Source of the DNA: DATFDN01 sp963767645
GTDB taxonomy: Bacteria > Pseudomonadota > Alphaproteobacteria > Acetobacterales > Acetobacteraceae
DNA: 64,000 bases
Direction: 5' to 3'
Assembly: GCA_963767645.1 (NCBI GenBank)
Contig: CAVYEW010000005.1
Coordinates: 75,545-139,544 of the forward strand
Position 1 is the first letter of the stretch. Each line of letters opens with the position of its first letter. A model generated the notes under the pieces. That model was not told the DNA's origin. It did no database searches and was given only the letters and a program-made list of their open reading frames with translations. Of the stretch, positions 53,192 through 64,000 are shown one piece after another. A program made the position numbers and the translations under genes.

Positions 53192-53221
53192 CTGCGGCCT
53201 CGGGTCCATCGTCGGCTCACT

Positions 53222-53255
53222 GTTAGTTTATTTGCCTAACCTTTGTCAATCACAA
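53222..53255. promoter_or_regulatory. Candidate operator between the SANT-like and XRE genes
   Basis: Two short inverted repeats in the AT-rich divergent promoter: GTTAG-N9-CTAAC at 53222-53240 and TTGT-N5-ACAA at 53243-53255. Repressors of the XRE family commonly bind such sites upstream of themselves. The site position supports autoregulation and control of both divergent genes, but this is inference. Confidence 0.4.
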
Positions 53256-53317
53256 TAACCTGTTCTCGGTCGCACATGCGTCTTGCTTGGTTAGCAGTCC
53301 TCACTTATGATGTCGTT

Positions 53318-53653
53318 ATGAGCACACCGGGCGAGATTGGGGAGCGCATCCGCGTTGCACGCCAGGAGCGGCGGATCACGCAGGAGGAATTGGCGAGCGC
53401 GGTCGGCGTCTCGCGCAGCGCGGTGGCGCAATGGGAGACCGGGCGCTCAGGCCAGATCACGGGCAACCTCGCGCGGATCGCGCAGGTGCTAGGGGTTGGG
53501 GTGGAGTTCCTGATGCACGGTTCCGGCCATAGCGGCCTGCCGGAGGCGACCAGCGCGGACGAGGCCGCCATGCTGCGTCTTTATCGCGACTGCGGGCCCG
53601 AGGACCGCCAGATCCTGTTGCGCACCGCCGTTCGCCTCGCCCGCAAGGCGTGA
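53318..53653 (+). CDS. XRE-family transcriptional regulator
   Basis: A 111 aa protein from the ATG at 53318 with the HTH_3 motif RRITQEELASAVGVSRSAVA followed by QWETGRSGQITGNLARIAQV. The C-terminus is short and acidic-helical. A longer frame to 53243 crosses the AT-rich promoter region and is rejected. It is probably the repressor of the divergent SANT-like/DUF6362 genes. Confidence 0.9.
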   Translation: MSTPGEIGERIRVARQERRITQEELASAVGVSRSAVAQWETGRSGQITGNLARIAQVLGVGVEFLMHGSGHSGLPEATSADEAAMLRLYRDCGPEDRQILLRTAVRLARKA

Positions 53654-53671
53654 GGGCCGGTTGGTGATACT

Positions 53672-54523
53672 CTATCGGATCAGCAACACCGCCAGGCTGC
53701 CCGCGCCGGCAGCGAAGCAGTAATAGGCGAACGGATTGAGCGCCCAACGGTCGTTGCCGCGGAAGTAGTGCATCAGGAACGCGGTGCTGGCGTAGGCGGT
53801 CAGCCCCGCCACCACCGCGGCGAGAACGGACAGGCCGGCGACATCGCCCGCAAGCGCCATGCCGGCATGGCGCAGCTTCGGTACCTCAAGCGCGGTCGCG
53901 CCGAAGATGATGGGCGTGGCGATGAGAAACGAGAAATGTGCCGCGCCCGCATGGTCGATGCCGCGCAGCAATCCCCCCACGATGGTCGCGCCGGATCGCG
54001 AGATGCCCGGCACCAGCGCGGTGCATTGCCAGCACCCGATGATCAGCGCATCGGCAACGCTCAGCGCGGAAAGCGGCCGCTGCTTGGCGCCCGGGCCGCG
54101 CCCGCGCAGGCGCTCGCCCAAAAGCAGCAGGCCGCCGTTGACGATCAGCACGGCCGCCGCAGTCACCGGATCGCCGAACAGGCGCCGTAGGAAGTGCTCC
54201 AGCAGGAAGCCCACGATCACGGCGGGAATGGTCGCGATCACGATCAGCCAGGTCACGCGCCGGCTCTCGCGCACCTGATGGGCATCGCCGGCACCCAGCA
54301 GCCCGATCAGCAGCGCCCACCAGTCCCGCCAGAAATAGAGCAGCAACGCCGTGGCGGTGCCGAGATGGAGCATCACCAGAAAAGGTAGGAAGGCTGCCGC
54401 GCGCTGGTCGATGTTCCAGTTCAGCAAGGCCGGCAGCACCACGGCGTGGCCCAGGCTGCTTACCGGGAATAGCTCGGTCGCGCCTTGGAGCACGGCGAGG
54501 ACAATGGCCTGGATCGCGTTCAT
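53672..54523 (-). CDS. uppP: Undecaprenyl-diphosphatase
   Basis: A 283 aa UppP/BacA integral membrane phosphatase. The conserved (E/Q)xxxE and PGxSRSxxT motifs are LQGATELFPVSSLGHAVVLP and VPGISRSGATIVGGLLRGID. It dephosphorylates undecaprenyl diphosphate to recycle the lipid carrier for cell wall assembly. It is the third of three minus-strand genes after DedA and an ATP-grasp protein, 47 nt after the ATP-grasp stop. Confidence 0.95.
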   Translation of the reverse strand: MNAIQAIVLAVLQGATELFPVSSLGHAVVLPALLNWNIDQRAAAFLPFLVMLHLGTATALLLYFWRDWWALLIGLLGAGDAHQVRESRRVTWLIVIATIPAVIVGFLLEHFLRRLFGDPVTAAAVLIVNGGLLLLGERLRGRGPGAKQRPLSALSVADALIIGCWQCTALVPGISRSGATIVGGLLRGIDHAGAAHFSFLIATPIIFGATALEVPKLRHAGMALAGDVAGLSVLAAVVAGLTAYASTAFLMHYFRGNDRWALNPFAYYCFAAGAGSLAVLLIR

Positions 54524-54570
54524 GGACGTTCCTCGCCCGAACTGCGGCGCGTTGCAATCGTTTGATGATG

Positions 54571-55671
54571 CTAGTCGTGCGAAGGGTAGGCCGCCATCAG
54601 GCGCCGCTGGGTCCGCCACAATCGCAGCAGTTCGCGAAGCCCGGTCGGACGCGCGCCGCGGGATCTATTCGCGGCGCCGATCCGATAGGCAAGGCCGTAA
54701 TGGAGGAACTGGTCGCGCCAGGCCTGCAACAGCTTGGTGCGCGGGTCCCAGACATGCGTCGCCTCGGACCCGGCGCCGTTCACCTCGATGACCCGGAACC
54801 CCTCGCCGCGTCCGAGTGCCGCAAGCGAGGAGAAGCGCACATCGATCCGCCCGAAATGGAACTCCGGGATGGCGCGGGCGAAACGTTCGATCCGTGCGGT
54901 GAGTGCCTGGGTCGCGTGGCTCGTGCCGTCGCGGAAGATGGCCCCCTTGCAGTGGTTGCCGACAAAGACCAGAGCCACGCGCTGTCCCTGGGCGGGAACC
55001 TCCTCCAGCCGCTCGGCCAAACGCGGCAGGTAGAGATGCGCGATCCGGCCGGCGCGAGGGTCGTCCAGGATCAGCTCGCGCAGGCGGCGCCTGCCGTCGC
55101 CGACGACGAAGGGGGTCTCCTTGAAGGTGATGGAAGTGATCCGACCCTGCGCCTCGTCAGGGTGACGGACGTAGAAGATCCCCGCCTCGTTCTCCAGCGG
55201 GATGAACTCCTGCAATACCGCGCGCTCGCCTCGCGGGAAGCCGGCGAGATAGGCGGCCAGCGCATCGGGCCCGCGCGCAAGGCGCACCCCCGCACCGTTG
55301 CAGCCGATATCGGGCTTTGCCACGATCGGATAGACAAGCCCGGCTGCGGCCATGGCATGCTCGGCCGCAGCGAGGTCGTCCGCCGTGCCCGTGACGGTCA
55401 AGGTGGCATAGGGCGCGAGAAGGTGCCGCTCCGGCTCCCCGACCTGGTCAAGGATGGAGGTCTTCAACTCCCCGCAAAGCCCGCCCGAGGTGATGCGGGG
55501 ATTGGCCGCGGTGAGCAGCACCGGGGAGCGATGTCGCAGCCCCAAGGCGATGCAGTGGAGCACTACCGGGGTGTAGAACAGCCAGCCGGGCCAGAATTCG
55601 AAGAACGAGACCGGCGGGTCCGGCCGGGGCGGTCGGCCCCTCTGCGCCAATACTGCATCGAAGCTGCTCAT
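54571..55671 (-). CDS. ATP-grasp domain protein, unknown substrate
   Basis: A 366 aa protein. The N-terminus (VSFFEFWPGWLFYTPVVLHC) is hydrophobic, possibly membrane-associated. The ATP-grasp core has PIVAKPDIGCNGAGVRLARG (Lys, Gly-rich), LQEFIPLENEAGIFYVRHPD and the metal-binding RIDVRFSSLAALGRGEGFRV with IEVNGAGSEATHVWDP. The arrangement is that of D-Ala-D-Ala ligase-like or carboxylate-amine ligases. The stop of DedA overlaps its ATG by 4 nt (ATGA). The operon context with DedA and UppP suggests envelope lipid work. The exact substrate is unknown. Confidence 0.82.
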   Translation of the reverse strand: MSSFDAVLAQRGRPPRPDPPVSFFEFWPGWLFYTPVVLHCIALGLRHRSPVLLTAANPRITSGGLCGELKTSILDQVGEPERHLLAPYATLTVTGTADDLAAAEHAMAAAGLVYPIVAKPDIGCNGAGVRLARGPDALAAYLAGFPRGERAVLQEFIPLENEAGIFYVRHPDEAQGRITSITFKETPFVVGDGRRRLRELILDDPRAGRIAHLYLPRLAERLEEVPAQGQRVALVFVGNHCKGAIFRDGTSHATQALTARIERFARAIPEFHFGRIDVRFSSLAALGRGEGFRVIEVNGAGSEATHVWDPRTKLLQAWRDQFLHYGLAYRIGAANRSRGARPTGLRELLRLWRTQRRLMAAYPSHD

Positions 55672-56282
55672 CGCTGGTGTGCGTCCTCAAGCTGCCGGTC
55701 GCGCCGGGTCCGCTGCTCGTTCCTGCGGCTCAACAGCCTGGCGAGGCGGCCGGCTACGACCATGAAGACGACCAGCCCTGCCGCACCTGCCCAACGCCAG
55801 ACCCCGAAATGCGCCAGCAAAAACGAGCCCGCGCGCATCGACAGGGCGAACAGGCCGGAGGTCCAGAACAGCGTCGCAATCATCGTCGCCAGCGCGAATT
55901 GGCGCAGGCTGGCGCGCAGATAGCCGCAGGTGGTGTAGGTCGGCAGCCGCACGCCGGGCAGGAAGCGGCTGACCAGCACGACGCGGAACACCCGTCCTTG
56001 CAGCCAGGCGCGCACCGCCTCGGTGCGCTGCGGCGGCAGCAGCCGGCGCACCAGCGGGACCAGAGCGGCGAGCCGGCCGAGCCCATAAAGGCCGAGATCG
56101 CCAAGGACGATCCCGACATAGAGCGAGCCGAGGGCGAGCGCGACCGACAGGCTGCCGTCGGCAGCCTGCATCCCGGCAAGCACGGTGGCGGCATCCTCCA
56201 GAATGAAGGTCGCAAAGATGATGACGAACACCTGGAGGGCCGGATGGTGCTGGGCGAACGCGAACAAATCCGAGACCGACAA
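55668..56282 (-). CDS. DedA family membrane protein
   Basis: A 204 aa DedA protein using a TTG start at 56282 with GAGGG upstream. TM segments follow FVIIFATFILEDAATVLAGM (the E/D-rich entry motif of DedA), LYVGIVLGDLGLYGLGRL and the RFLPGVRLPTYTTCGYLRAS motif (F/Y-R-x-PGxR). DedA proteins flip undecaprenyl phosphate or phospholipids. It is the first gene of the unit followed by ATP-grasp and UppP. Confidence 0.88.
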   Translation of the reverse strand: MSVSDLFAFAQHHPALQVFVIIFATFILEDAATVLAGMQAADGSLSVALALGSLYVGIVLGDLGLYGLGRLAALVPLVRRLLPPQRTEAVRAWLQGRVFRVVLVSRFLPGVRLPTYTTCGYLRASLRQFALATMIATLFWTSGLFALSMRAGSFLLAHFGVWRWAGAAGLVVFMVVAGRLARLLSRRNEQRTRRDRQLEDAHQR

Positions 56283-56472
56283 GCCATCACCCTCTGCATC
56301 TCGAACCGCCGCGTCCCCTACGGCTCGCGAGAGATAAGGAGCGTGCCTGCGCGTCCATATCACCGCTGCGTGAAACCTTATCTCCGCCGAACAGTTCCCT
56401 GCGATGGACGCCGGTTGGACAAGCACGGCTACCGGTAGGTATCCTCTCCGGAGATGAAGAGGGAGGGGCGCG
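56283..56472. other. Divergent promoter region
   Basis: 190 bp between the start of DedA (minus) and the alpha/beta hydrolase (plus). No ORF, repeat or hairpin stands out. It should hold two divergent promoters. Confidence 0.3.
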
Positions 56473-57258
56473 ATGACGTCAAACGTGGCCTGGGCGGACA
56501 CGACCGTCAATCTGGCGGGCGTCAAGATGCACCTTTCCCGCGCCGGCAGCGGACCGGCGGTGCTCGTCCTGCACCACGACATCGGCACGCCGGACCGTCT
56601 GCCCTTCTACGACAGGCTGGCCGAGCGGTTCACCGTGCTGGTGCCGCACCATCCTGGCTGGGGCCGGTCGGAGCGGCCGGCCTGGATGCGCAACGTCCGC
56701 GACCTCGCCGCGATCCATCAATGGCTGCTCGCCGATCTCGGCACGACGAATGTGTCGCTTCTCGGTCTCGGCTTCGGCGGCTGGATCGCGGCCGAGATGG
56801 CCAGCCTGGCGCCGCGGGATTTCCGCCGGCTGATCCTGGTCGCGCCTATGGGCATCAAGCCGCCGGAGGGCGATATCCTGGATCAGGCGATCATCTCCTA
56901 TATCGCCTATCCGCAGGCGGGCTTCCACGACCAGGAGAACTTCCGCCAGGTTTTCGGGGAGGTCAGCACCGACCAGCTCGAGGCATGGGACATCGCGCGG
57001 GAGATGTGCTTCCGCATCGCTTGGAAGCCCTACATGTACAGCCAGACCCTCCCGCATCTGCTGGGCGGGGTGCGGGCACGGCCGCTGATCGTGTGGGGCG
57101 ACGACGACAAGATCGTTCCGCGCAGCGCCGGCGATGCCTACCAGCGCGCCCTGCCCGGCGCCCGGCTGGAGGTCATCTCCGGATGCGGGCACTTCGTCGA
57201 CATGGAAAAGCCGGAGGCGCTGGCCCGCCTGGTCGCGGAATTCGCCACCGCCGACTGA
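56473..57258 (+). CDS. Alpha/beta hydrolase fold protein lacking the Ser nucleophile
   Basis: A 261 aa alpha/beta hydrolase. The oxyanion region is PAVLVLHHDIGTPDRLPFYD, the acid is in VWGDDDKIVPRSAG and the His in ISGCGHFVDMEKPEA. The nucleophile elbow reads LLGLGFGGWIAAEM: GLGFGG replaces GxSxGG, so the usual Ser is Gly. It may be catalytically altered, or a scaffold or non-hydrolytic member. It is 21 nt upstream of an LLM gene and probably in its operon. Confidence 0.85.
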   Translation: MTSNVAWADTTVNLAGVKMHLSRAGSGPAVLVLHHDIGTPDRLPFYDRLAERFTVLVPHHPGWGRSERPAWMRNVRDLAAIHQWLLADLGTTNVSLLGLGFGGWIAAEMASLAPRDFRRLILVAPMGIKPPEGDILDQAIISYIAYPQAGFHDQENFRQVFGEVSTDQLEAWDIAREMCFRIAWKPYMYSQTLPHLLGGVRARPLIVWGDDDKIVPRSAGDAYQRALPGARLEVISGCGHFVDMEKPEALARLVAEFATAD

Positions 57259-57279
57259 CCGAACCCGAGGGAGCATCCC

Positions 57280-58521
57280 ATGCACCTGATGTATTTCACC
57301 GAGCAGCCGATGTCCGCCTACGACGCGGACGAGGGCCGTCGATACGGCGCCACGGCGCTGACCTTCTCCAACCGGAATTACGATCCGGTGGCGGGCAGTC
57401 GGCTTTATAATCAGTATCTTGAGGACTACATCTACGCCGACGAGTGCGGCGCCGACGGCATCATGCTGAACGAGCACCATAATGCGCCGTTCTGCATGCA
57501 GGCCAAGGCCAACATCTTCGCCTCGATCCTGGCCGCCGTGACCAAGAAGGTGAAGATCGTTCTGCTCGGCAACCCATTGCCTTTGGCAGAAAATCCGATC
57601 CGCCTGGCCGAAGAGCTCGCCATGATCGACATGATCAGCAAAGGGCGGCTGGTCTCCGGGTTCGTGCGCGGCGGCGGGCAGGAGCAGCTCGCCTCCGGGG
57701 TGAACCCCGCCTACAACCGTGAGCGGTTCGAGGAGGCGCACGATCTCATCGTCAAGACCTGGACCCAGCCCGGCCCGTTCCGCTGGGAGGGCACGCACTA
57801 CCAGCACCGTGTAGTCAATCCCTGGGCGGTGCCGTTGCAGAAGCCCTATCCGCGCGTCTGGATTCCCGGCGTGCTATCGAAGGAAACGATCCTCTGGGCG
57901 GCCCGCCACCGCTATCCGTACGTCGCGCTCAACACCGCCATCGAGGCCACCAAGAACATCTGGAACATCTACGCGCAGCAGGCGCGCGAGGTGGGCTACG
58001 AGGCGGGCCCGGAGAATTTCGGCTATCTGATCCGCGTCCACGTCCAGGAGACCGAGGAGAAGGCGCTCGAGAACGCGCGCCAGTTCATGTGGATGCAGGG
58101 CGAGTTCACTGGACTCGCCCATCCCGTCTGGGCCAACCCGTCCGGCTACTTCTCGCCCTCCGGCCGGCGCGGCTTCGTGGAATTCGCGGTCGGCCGGGCC
58201 AAGAACCCGCGCGGCAGCCCGACCTTCGAGCAGCAGGTCGCCGACACCATGATCATCGCCGGCACGCCGAAGACGGTGATCGAGCGGCTGAAGATGCTGA
58301 TCGAGCAGACGCGGCCGGGGATCATGGGGTTCTGGGCCAATGACGGCAAGGTGAGCCCCGAGGACACCCGCACCTGCATCCGCCTGCTGTGCCAGGAGGT
58401 GATGCCGGCGGTCCGCGAGCATGGCAAGAAACTCGGCCTGCGCTCGCCGTTCGAGGCCGACGCGCCGGTCAGCATCGAGTACTCGAAGGATCTCCGGGCG
58501 CGGGCGGCCGCGGCGGAGTGA
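57280..58521 (+). CDS. LLM class flavin-dependent oxidoreductase
   Basis: A 413 aa luciferase-like monooxygenase starting MHLMYFTEQPMSAYDADEGR. It has MLNEHHNAPFCMQAKANIFA (the active-site HH), LLGNPLPLAENPIRLAEELA and SKGRLVSGFVRGGGQEQ. GGGAGC precedes the ATG. It follows the Ser-less hydrolase by 21 nt and precedes another LLM gene by 82 nt. The operon resembles small aromatic or alkyl oxidation units. Confidence 0.9.
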   Translation: MHLMYFTEQPMSAYDADEGRRYGATALTFSNRNYDPVAGSRLYNQYLEDYIYADECGADGIMLNEHHNAPFCMQAKANIFASILAAVTKKVKIVLLGNPLPLAENPIRLAEELAMIDMISKGRLVSGFVRGGGQEQLASGVNPAYNRERFEEAHDLIVKTWTQPGPFRWEGTHYQHRVVNPWAVPLQKPYPRVWIPGVLSKETILWAARHRYPYVALNTAIEATKNIWNIYAQQAREVGYEAGPENFGYLIRVHVQETEEKALENARQFMWMQGEFTGLAHPVWANPSGYFSPSGRRGFVEFAVGRAKNPRGSPTFEQQVADTMIIAGTPKTVIERLKMLIEQTRPGIMGFWANDGKVSPEDTRTCIRLLCQEVMPAVREHGKKLGLRSPFEADAPVSIEYSKDLRARAAAAE

Positions 58522-58603
58522 GGCGCAAGTACACGTCATGCCCGGTGCCTGGCACGGGCATGACGGAGAACTAACCCTCCCCTTCGGTGCCAGGGACGCG
58601 GTT

Positions 58604-59671
58604 ATGAAAACCGGCATCCAGTTCTTCCCCGATATCGGTCCCGCCGAGAAATCGGCCCGCGACTACTGGCAGGAGGCGTTACGGCTGGTCGATCTGTGCG
58701 ACCAATACGGCTACAGCCATGTCCGCACGGTCGAGCACTATTTCCATCCCTACGGAGGCTACAGCCCCAACCCGCTCCTGTTCCTCGCCGCCGCTGCGCA
58801 GCGCACGCGTCGCGCCCGTCTGGTCACCGGGGCGGTGCTGCCGGCGTTCAACAACCCGCTGAAGCTCGCCGCCGAGGTCGCGATGGCGGATGCGCTTTGC
58901 GAGGGAAGGCTCGACGTCGGCTTCGCCCGCGCTTTCCTGCCCCACGAGTTTGCCCGGTTCGGCGTCCGACTCGACGACAGCCGCGCCCGGTTCGACGAAG
59001 GCGTGGAGCAGGTGCGCCGTCTGCTGGAGGAGGAGAACGTCACCGCTTCGGGCCGCTTCCACAGCTTCCGCAACGTCACGTCCCTGCCCCGCCCGACGCA
59101 GCGCCCGCACCCGCCCTTCTACGTCGCAGCACTGGCGACGCGGGAGTCCTTCGAGCGCGCCGGGGCGGCCGGCTATGGCGTGATGGGGATTCCGATGGCG
59201 GGCGGAGCGATGGCGGAGTTGCTCGGCGCCTACCGCGAGGCGCGCGCCCGCGCCGGCCATCCGGGTCCGGGCACGGTGATGCTGGCCTTCCATATGCTCT
59301 GCCATCCCGACCAGCGTGAGGCCGAGCGGATCGCCCGCGCGCCGCTGAACCGCTATCTGCACTCGCTCGTGGACGCCGCCAGCGACTGGATCGGCACCGC
59401 CGCTTCGGCCGACTATCCGGGCTACGACAAGGTGATCGCTGGCCTGGCGGCAGAGACGTTCGAGACGCAGGTGGAGAAATGCGCCGCCTGGGTGGGCACG
59501 CCCGAGCGCATCCTCGATACCGCTTCCACCTACGCGCGCCAGGTGGGCGGCTTCGAGATCGCCTCCGTGCAGGTGAACTTCAACGACATCCCCTTGGCCG
59601 AGGCGGCGGCGTCCATGCGGCTGTACGGCGAGCGCGTGCTGCCGCGGCTTGCCGCACTCTCGGATGGCTGA
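58604..59671 (+). CDS. LLM class flavin-dependent oxidoreductase
   Basis: A 355 aa LLM protein starting MKTGIQFFPDIGPAEKSARD, with HVRTVEHYFHPYGGYSPNPL, AVLPAFNNPLKLAAEVAMAD and LPRPTQRPHPPFYVAALATR. It is the third gene of the hydrolase-LLM-LLM group. The 82 nt before the ATG may hold another promoter. Confidence 0.88.
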   Translation: MKTGIQFFPDIGPAEKSARDYWQEALRLVDLCDQYGYSHVRTVEHYFHPYGGYSPNPLLFLAAAAQRTRRARLVTGAVLPAFNNPLKLAAEVAMADALCEGRLDVGFARAFLPHEFARFGVRLDDSRARFDEGVEQVRRLLEEENVTASGRFHSFRNVTSLPRPTQRPHPPFYVAALATRESFERAGAAGYGVMGIPMAGGAMAELLGAYREARARAGHPGPGTVMLAFHMLCHPDQREAERIARAPLNRYLHSLVDAASDWIGTAASADYPGYDKVIAGLAAETFETQVEKCAAWVGTPERILDTASTYARQVGGFEIASVQVNFNDIPLAEAAASMRLYGERVLPRLAALSDG

Positions 59672-59769
59672 ACCGGTAAGCAGCAGCAACGGGCATCGCG
59701 CCATTCGATGAACCTTCCTCATTGCCCAGCGATAAGGTGAGCACGCTTCGGGCGCTTGGGTGCAACCAC

Positions 59770-62754
<2,985 letters not shown>

Positions 62755-62822
62755 CACGGACGGGGTTGCGGCTGCGGGATCGCCGGCGCATGTCTTTTTC
62801 ATTCGCATGATTGGGGGGACAG

Positions 62823-63795
62823 ATGCCCGAAAAGCCGAAGCCGCTGGAGTTCGACCGCCCGCTGCGCGGACGCATCTACGACAGCATCGCCGAGACGATC
62901 GGCAACACGCCGCTGGTCCGTATCCCTCGCATCTGCGCCGAGGAAGGCATCAGCGCCGACATTTGCCTCAAGCTCGAATTCTTCAATCCGATTGCCAGCG
63001 TCAAGGACCGGATCGGCGTCAGCATGATCCTGGACCTGGAGCGCAGGGCAAGCTCAAGCCGGGCGGCACCGTGGTGGAGGCGACGTCGGGCAACACCGGC
63101 ATCGGCCTCGCCTTCGTCTGCGCCGCGCGCGGCTATCGGCTGATCCTTACCATGCCCGAGAGCGTCTCGATGGAGCGGCAGAAGATGCTGCGCTACCTGG
63201 GCGCGGAAATCGACCTTACCCGCGCGAGAAGGGCATGAACGGCGCCATCGCCCGCGCCAACGAGCGGCTGGCGAGCATTCCGGGCGCGGTCCTGGCCGAT
63301 CAGTTCGGCAATCCGGCGAACCCGAGATCCACCGCCAGACCACCGCCGAGGAGATATGGCACGACACCCACGGCGAGGTGGATGTGATCGTGTCGGGCAT
63401 CGGCACCGGCGGCACGCTCACCGGCTGTGCGGAGGTGCTGAAGCCGCGCCGGCCGGCCTGCGCATGATCGCGCTGGAGCCGGCGGCGAGCCCGGTCCTGT
63501 CGGGCGGCAAGCCGGGCCCGCACCCGCTGCAAGGTCTCGGCGCCGGCTTCGTGCCGCAGGTTCTCAGGACCGACCTGATCGACGAGGTCATCCAGATCAG
63601 CAACGAGGAGAGCTTCGAGCAGGCCAAGCGCCTGGCGCGCGCCGAGGGCATCCCCGGCGGCATCTCCTCGGGTTCGGCGCTCGCGGGGACGCTGAAGGTC
63701 GCGCGACGCCGGAGATGGCCGGCAAGCGCATCGTGACCATCATCCCCTCCTTCGCCGAGCGCTATCTCAGCACGGCGCTGTTCGAGGGGCTGTCG
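62823..63795 (+). pseudogene. cysK: Cysteine synthase A (PLP-dependent), at least five frameshifts
   Basis: The parts are in order in several frames. MPEKPKPLEFDRPLRGRIYD then SIAETIGNTPLVRIPRIC and NPIASVKDRIGVSMILDLE (the PLP Lys is in SVKDR), then PGGTVVEATSGNTGIGLAFV and PESVSMERQKMLRYLGAEID, then IARANERLASIPGAVLADQF, then WHDTHGEVDVIVSGIGTGGT, then PSVLSGG-like ASPVLSGGKPGPHPLQGLGA and GIPGGISSGSALAGTLKVAR, then AGKRIVTIIPSFAERYLSTA. Shifts fall near 63046, 63215, 63318, 63450 and 63705. Each is consistent with one G or C missing from a short run. It is either a dead gene or error-prone sequence. After LFEGL the frame enters a palindromic repeat with no stop before the window end. Confidence 0.75.
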
Positions 63796-63962
63796 AAGCC
63801 TCCATCCCCGTGGCGGGAGGGGGCCGGGGGGGAGGGGGCTCAGAGAGCGAATCGGCCTCCCTGGACGATGGCGCTCAGCAAAATCCACCATCAGCCTGTT
63901 CCGGTGCTCACCGCCGGCGACCCCTGCCCCCAACCCCCTCCCACAAAGGGGAGGGTGGTTCC
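63796..63962. repeat. Palindromic repeats at the 3' end of cysK
   Basis: The first part (63796-63840) is GGCGGGAGGGGGCCGGGGGG, the inverse of the C-rich start of the long copies at 4179 and 25420, so it is a reverse-oriented partial copy. A second part (63912-63962) reads CCAACCCCCTCCCACAAAGG followed by GGAGGG, a direct-oriented arm. Confidence 0.6.
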
Positions 63963-64000
63963 CCGCTGGGACTGTTGCTGTTCTACGCCGTGCTCGGCCG

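Overview
The window is a 64 kb, very GC-rich, densely packed chromosomal segment. Gene content and protein style (ParE, Ppk1/Ppx, SCO1 with a PCu(A)C chaperone, SecB, a HIG1-type protein, an etfB-etfA-hbd operon, many flavin monooxygenases and aromatic or branched-chain solute proteins) suggest an alphaproteobacterium, probably Rhodospirillales/Acetobacteraceae. This placement is inference; there is no rRNA or other phylogenetic marker here.

Layout. 1-8.4 kb: tail of a metallophosphoesterase, three luciferase-like (LLM) flavin oxidoreductases, small membrane proteins, a decayed M16 peptidase fragment, a DUF3857/transglutaminase gene broken by an in-frame TAG, and a DUF445 protein. 8.5-15 kb: lytic transglycosylase and parE, then a lower-GC accessory island in which an IS630 element and an IS3 element bracket a RusA-like resolvase gene and a gene for a PD-(D/E)XK plus HEPN protein. 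15-25.4 kb: copper delivery (sco1, PCu(A)C), polyphosphate metabolism (ppk1, ppx), an MFS carrier, cupin, PH-domain protein, tag, a 2-hydroxyacid dehydrogenase and a K+ channel. 25.5-38.4 kb: PqiA, SDR, ABM monooxygenase, amidase with its DUF4089 partner, a periplasmic binding protein, a J-domain protein, hydrolase, SMP-30 lactonase, MmgE/PrpD and an Ldh2-type dehydrogenase, which reads like a catabolic neighbourhood. 38.5-46.5 kb: hbd/etfAB, HIG1, MscS channel with a coupled 2OG-Fe(II) dioxygenase, a duplicated molybdopterin-domain-like protein, secB.

46.6-53.7 kb is accessory: a DUF6065 gene with a short repeat-containing peptide ORF and an upstream hairpin, a 2.4 kb IS1595-type transposon with 23-bp inverted repeats and three passenger ORFs (one with a HEPN RX4H motif), a SARP/TPR regulator, DUF6362, a Myb/SANT-like small protein and an XRE repressor. 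53.7-64 kb: a DedA / ATP-grasp / UppP group, an alpha/beta hydrolase without a Ser nucleophile, two more LLM enzymes, a hybrid sensor kinase and a cysK, the last two carrying several frameshifts.

Two themes cut across the window. First, a family of C/G-rich palindromic repeats occurs in at least five places, often exactly at gene 3' ends. Second, single-base frameshifts, mostly missing G or C in short homopolymers, accumulate toward the right end, which suggests either sequencing error or decay. The best candidates for an undescribed system are the RusA / PD-(D/E)XK-HEPN pair and the passenger cargo of the IS1595-type transposon.
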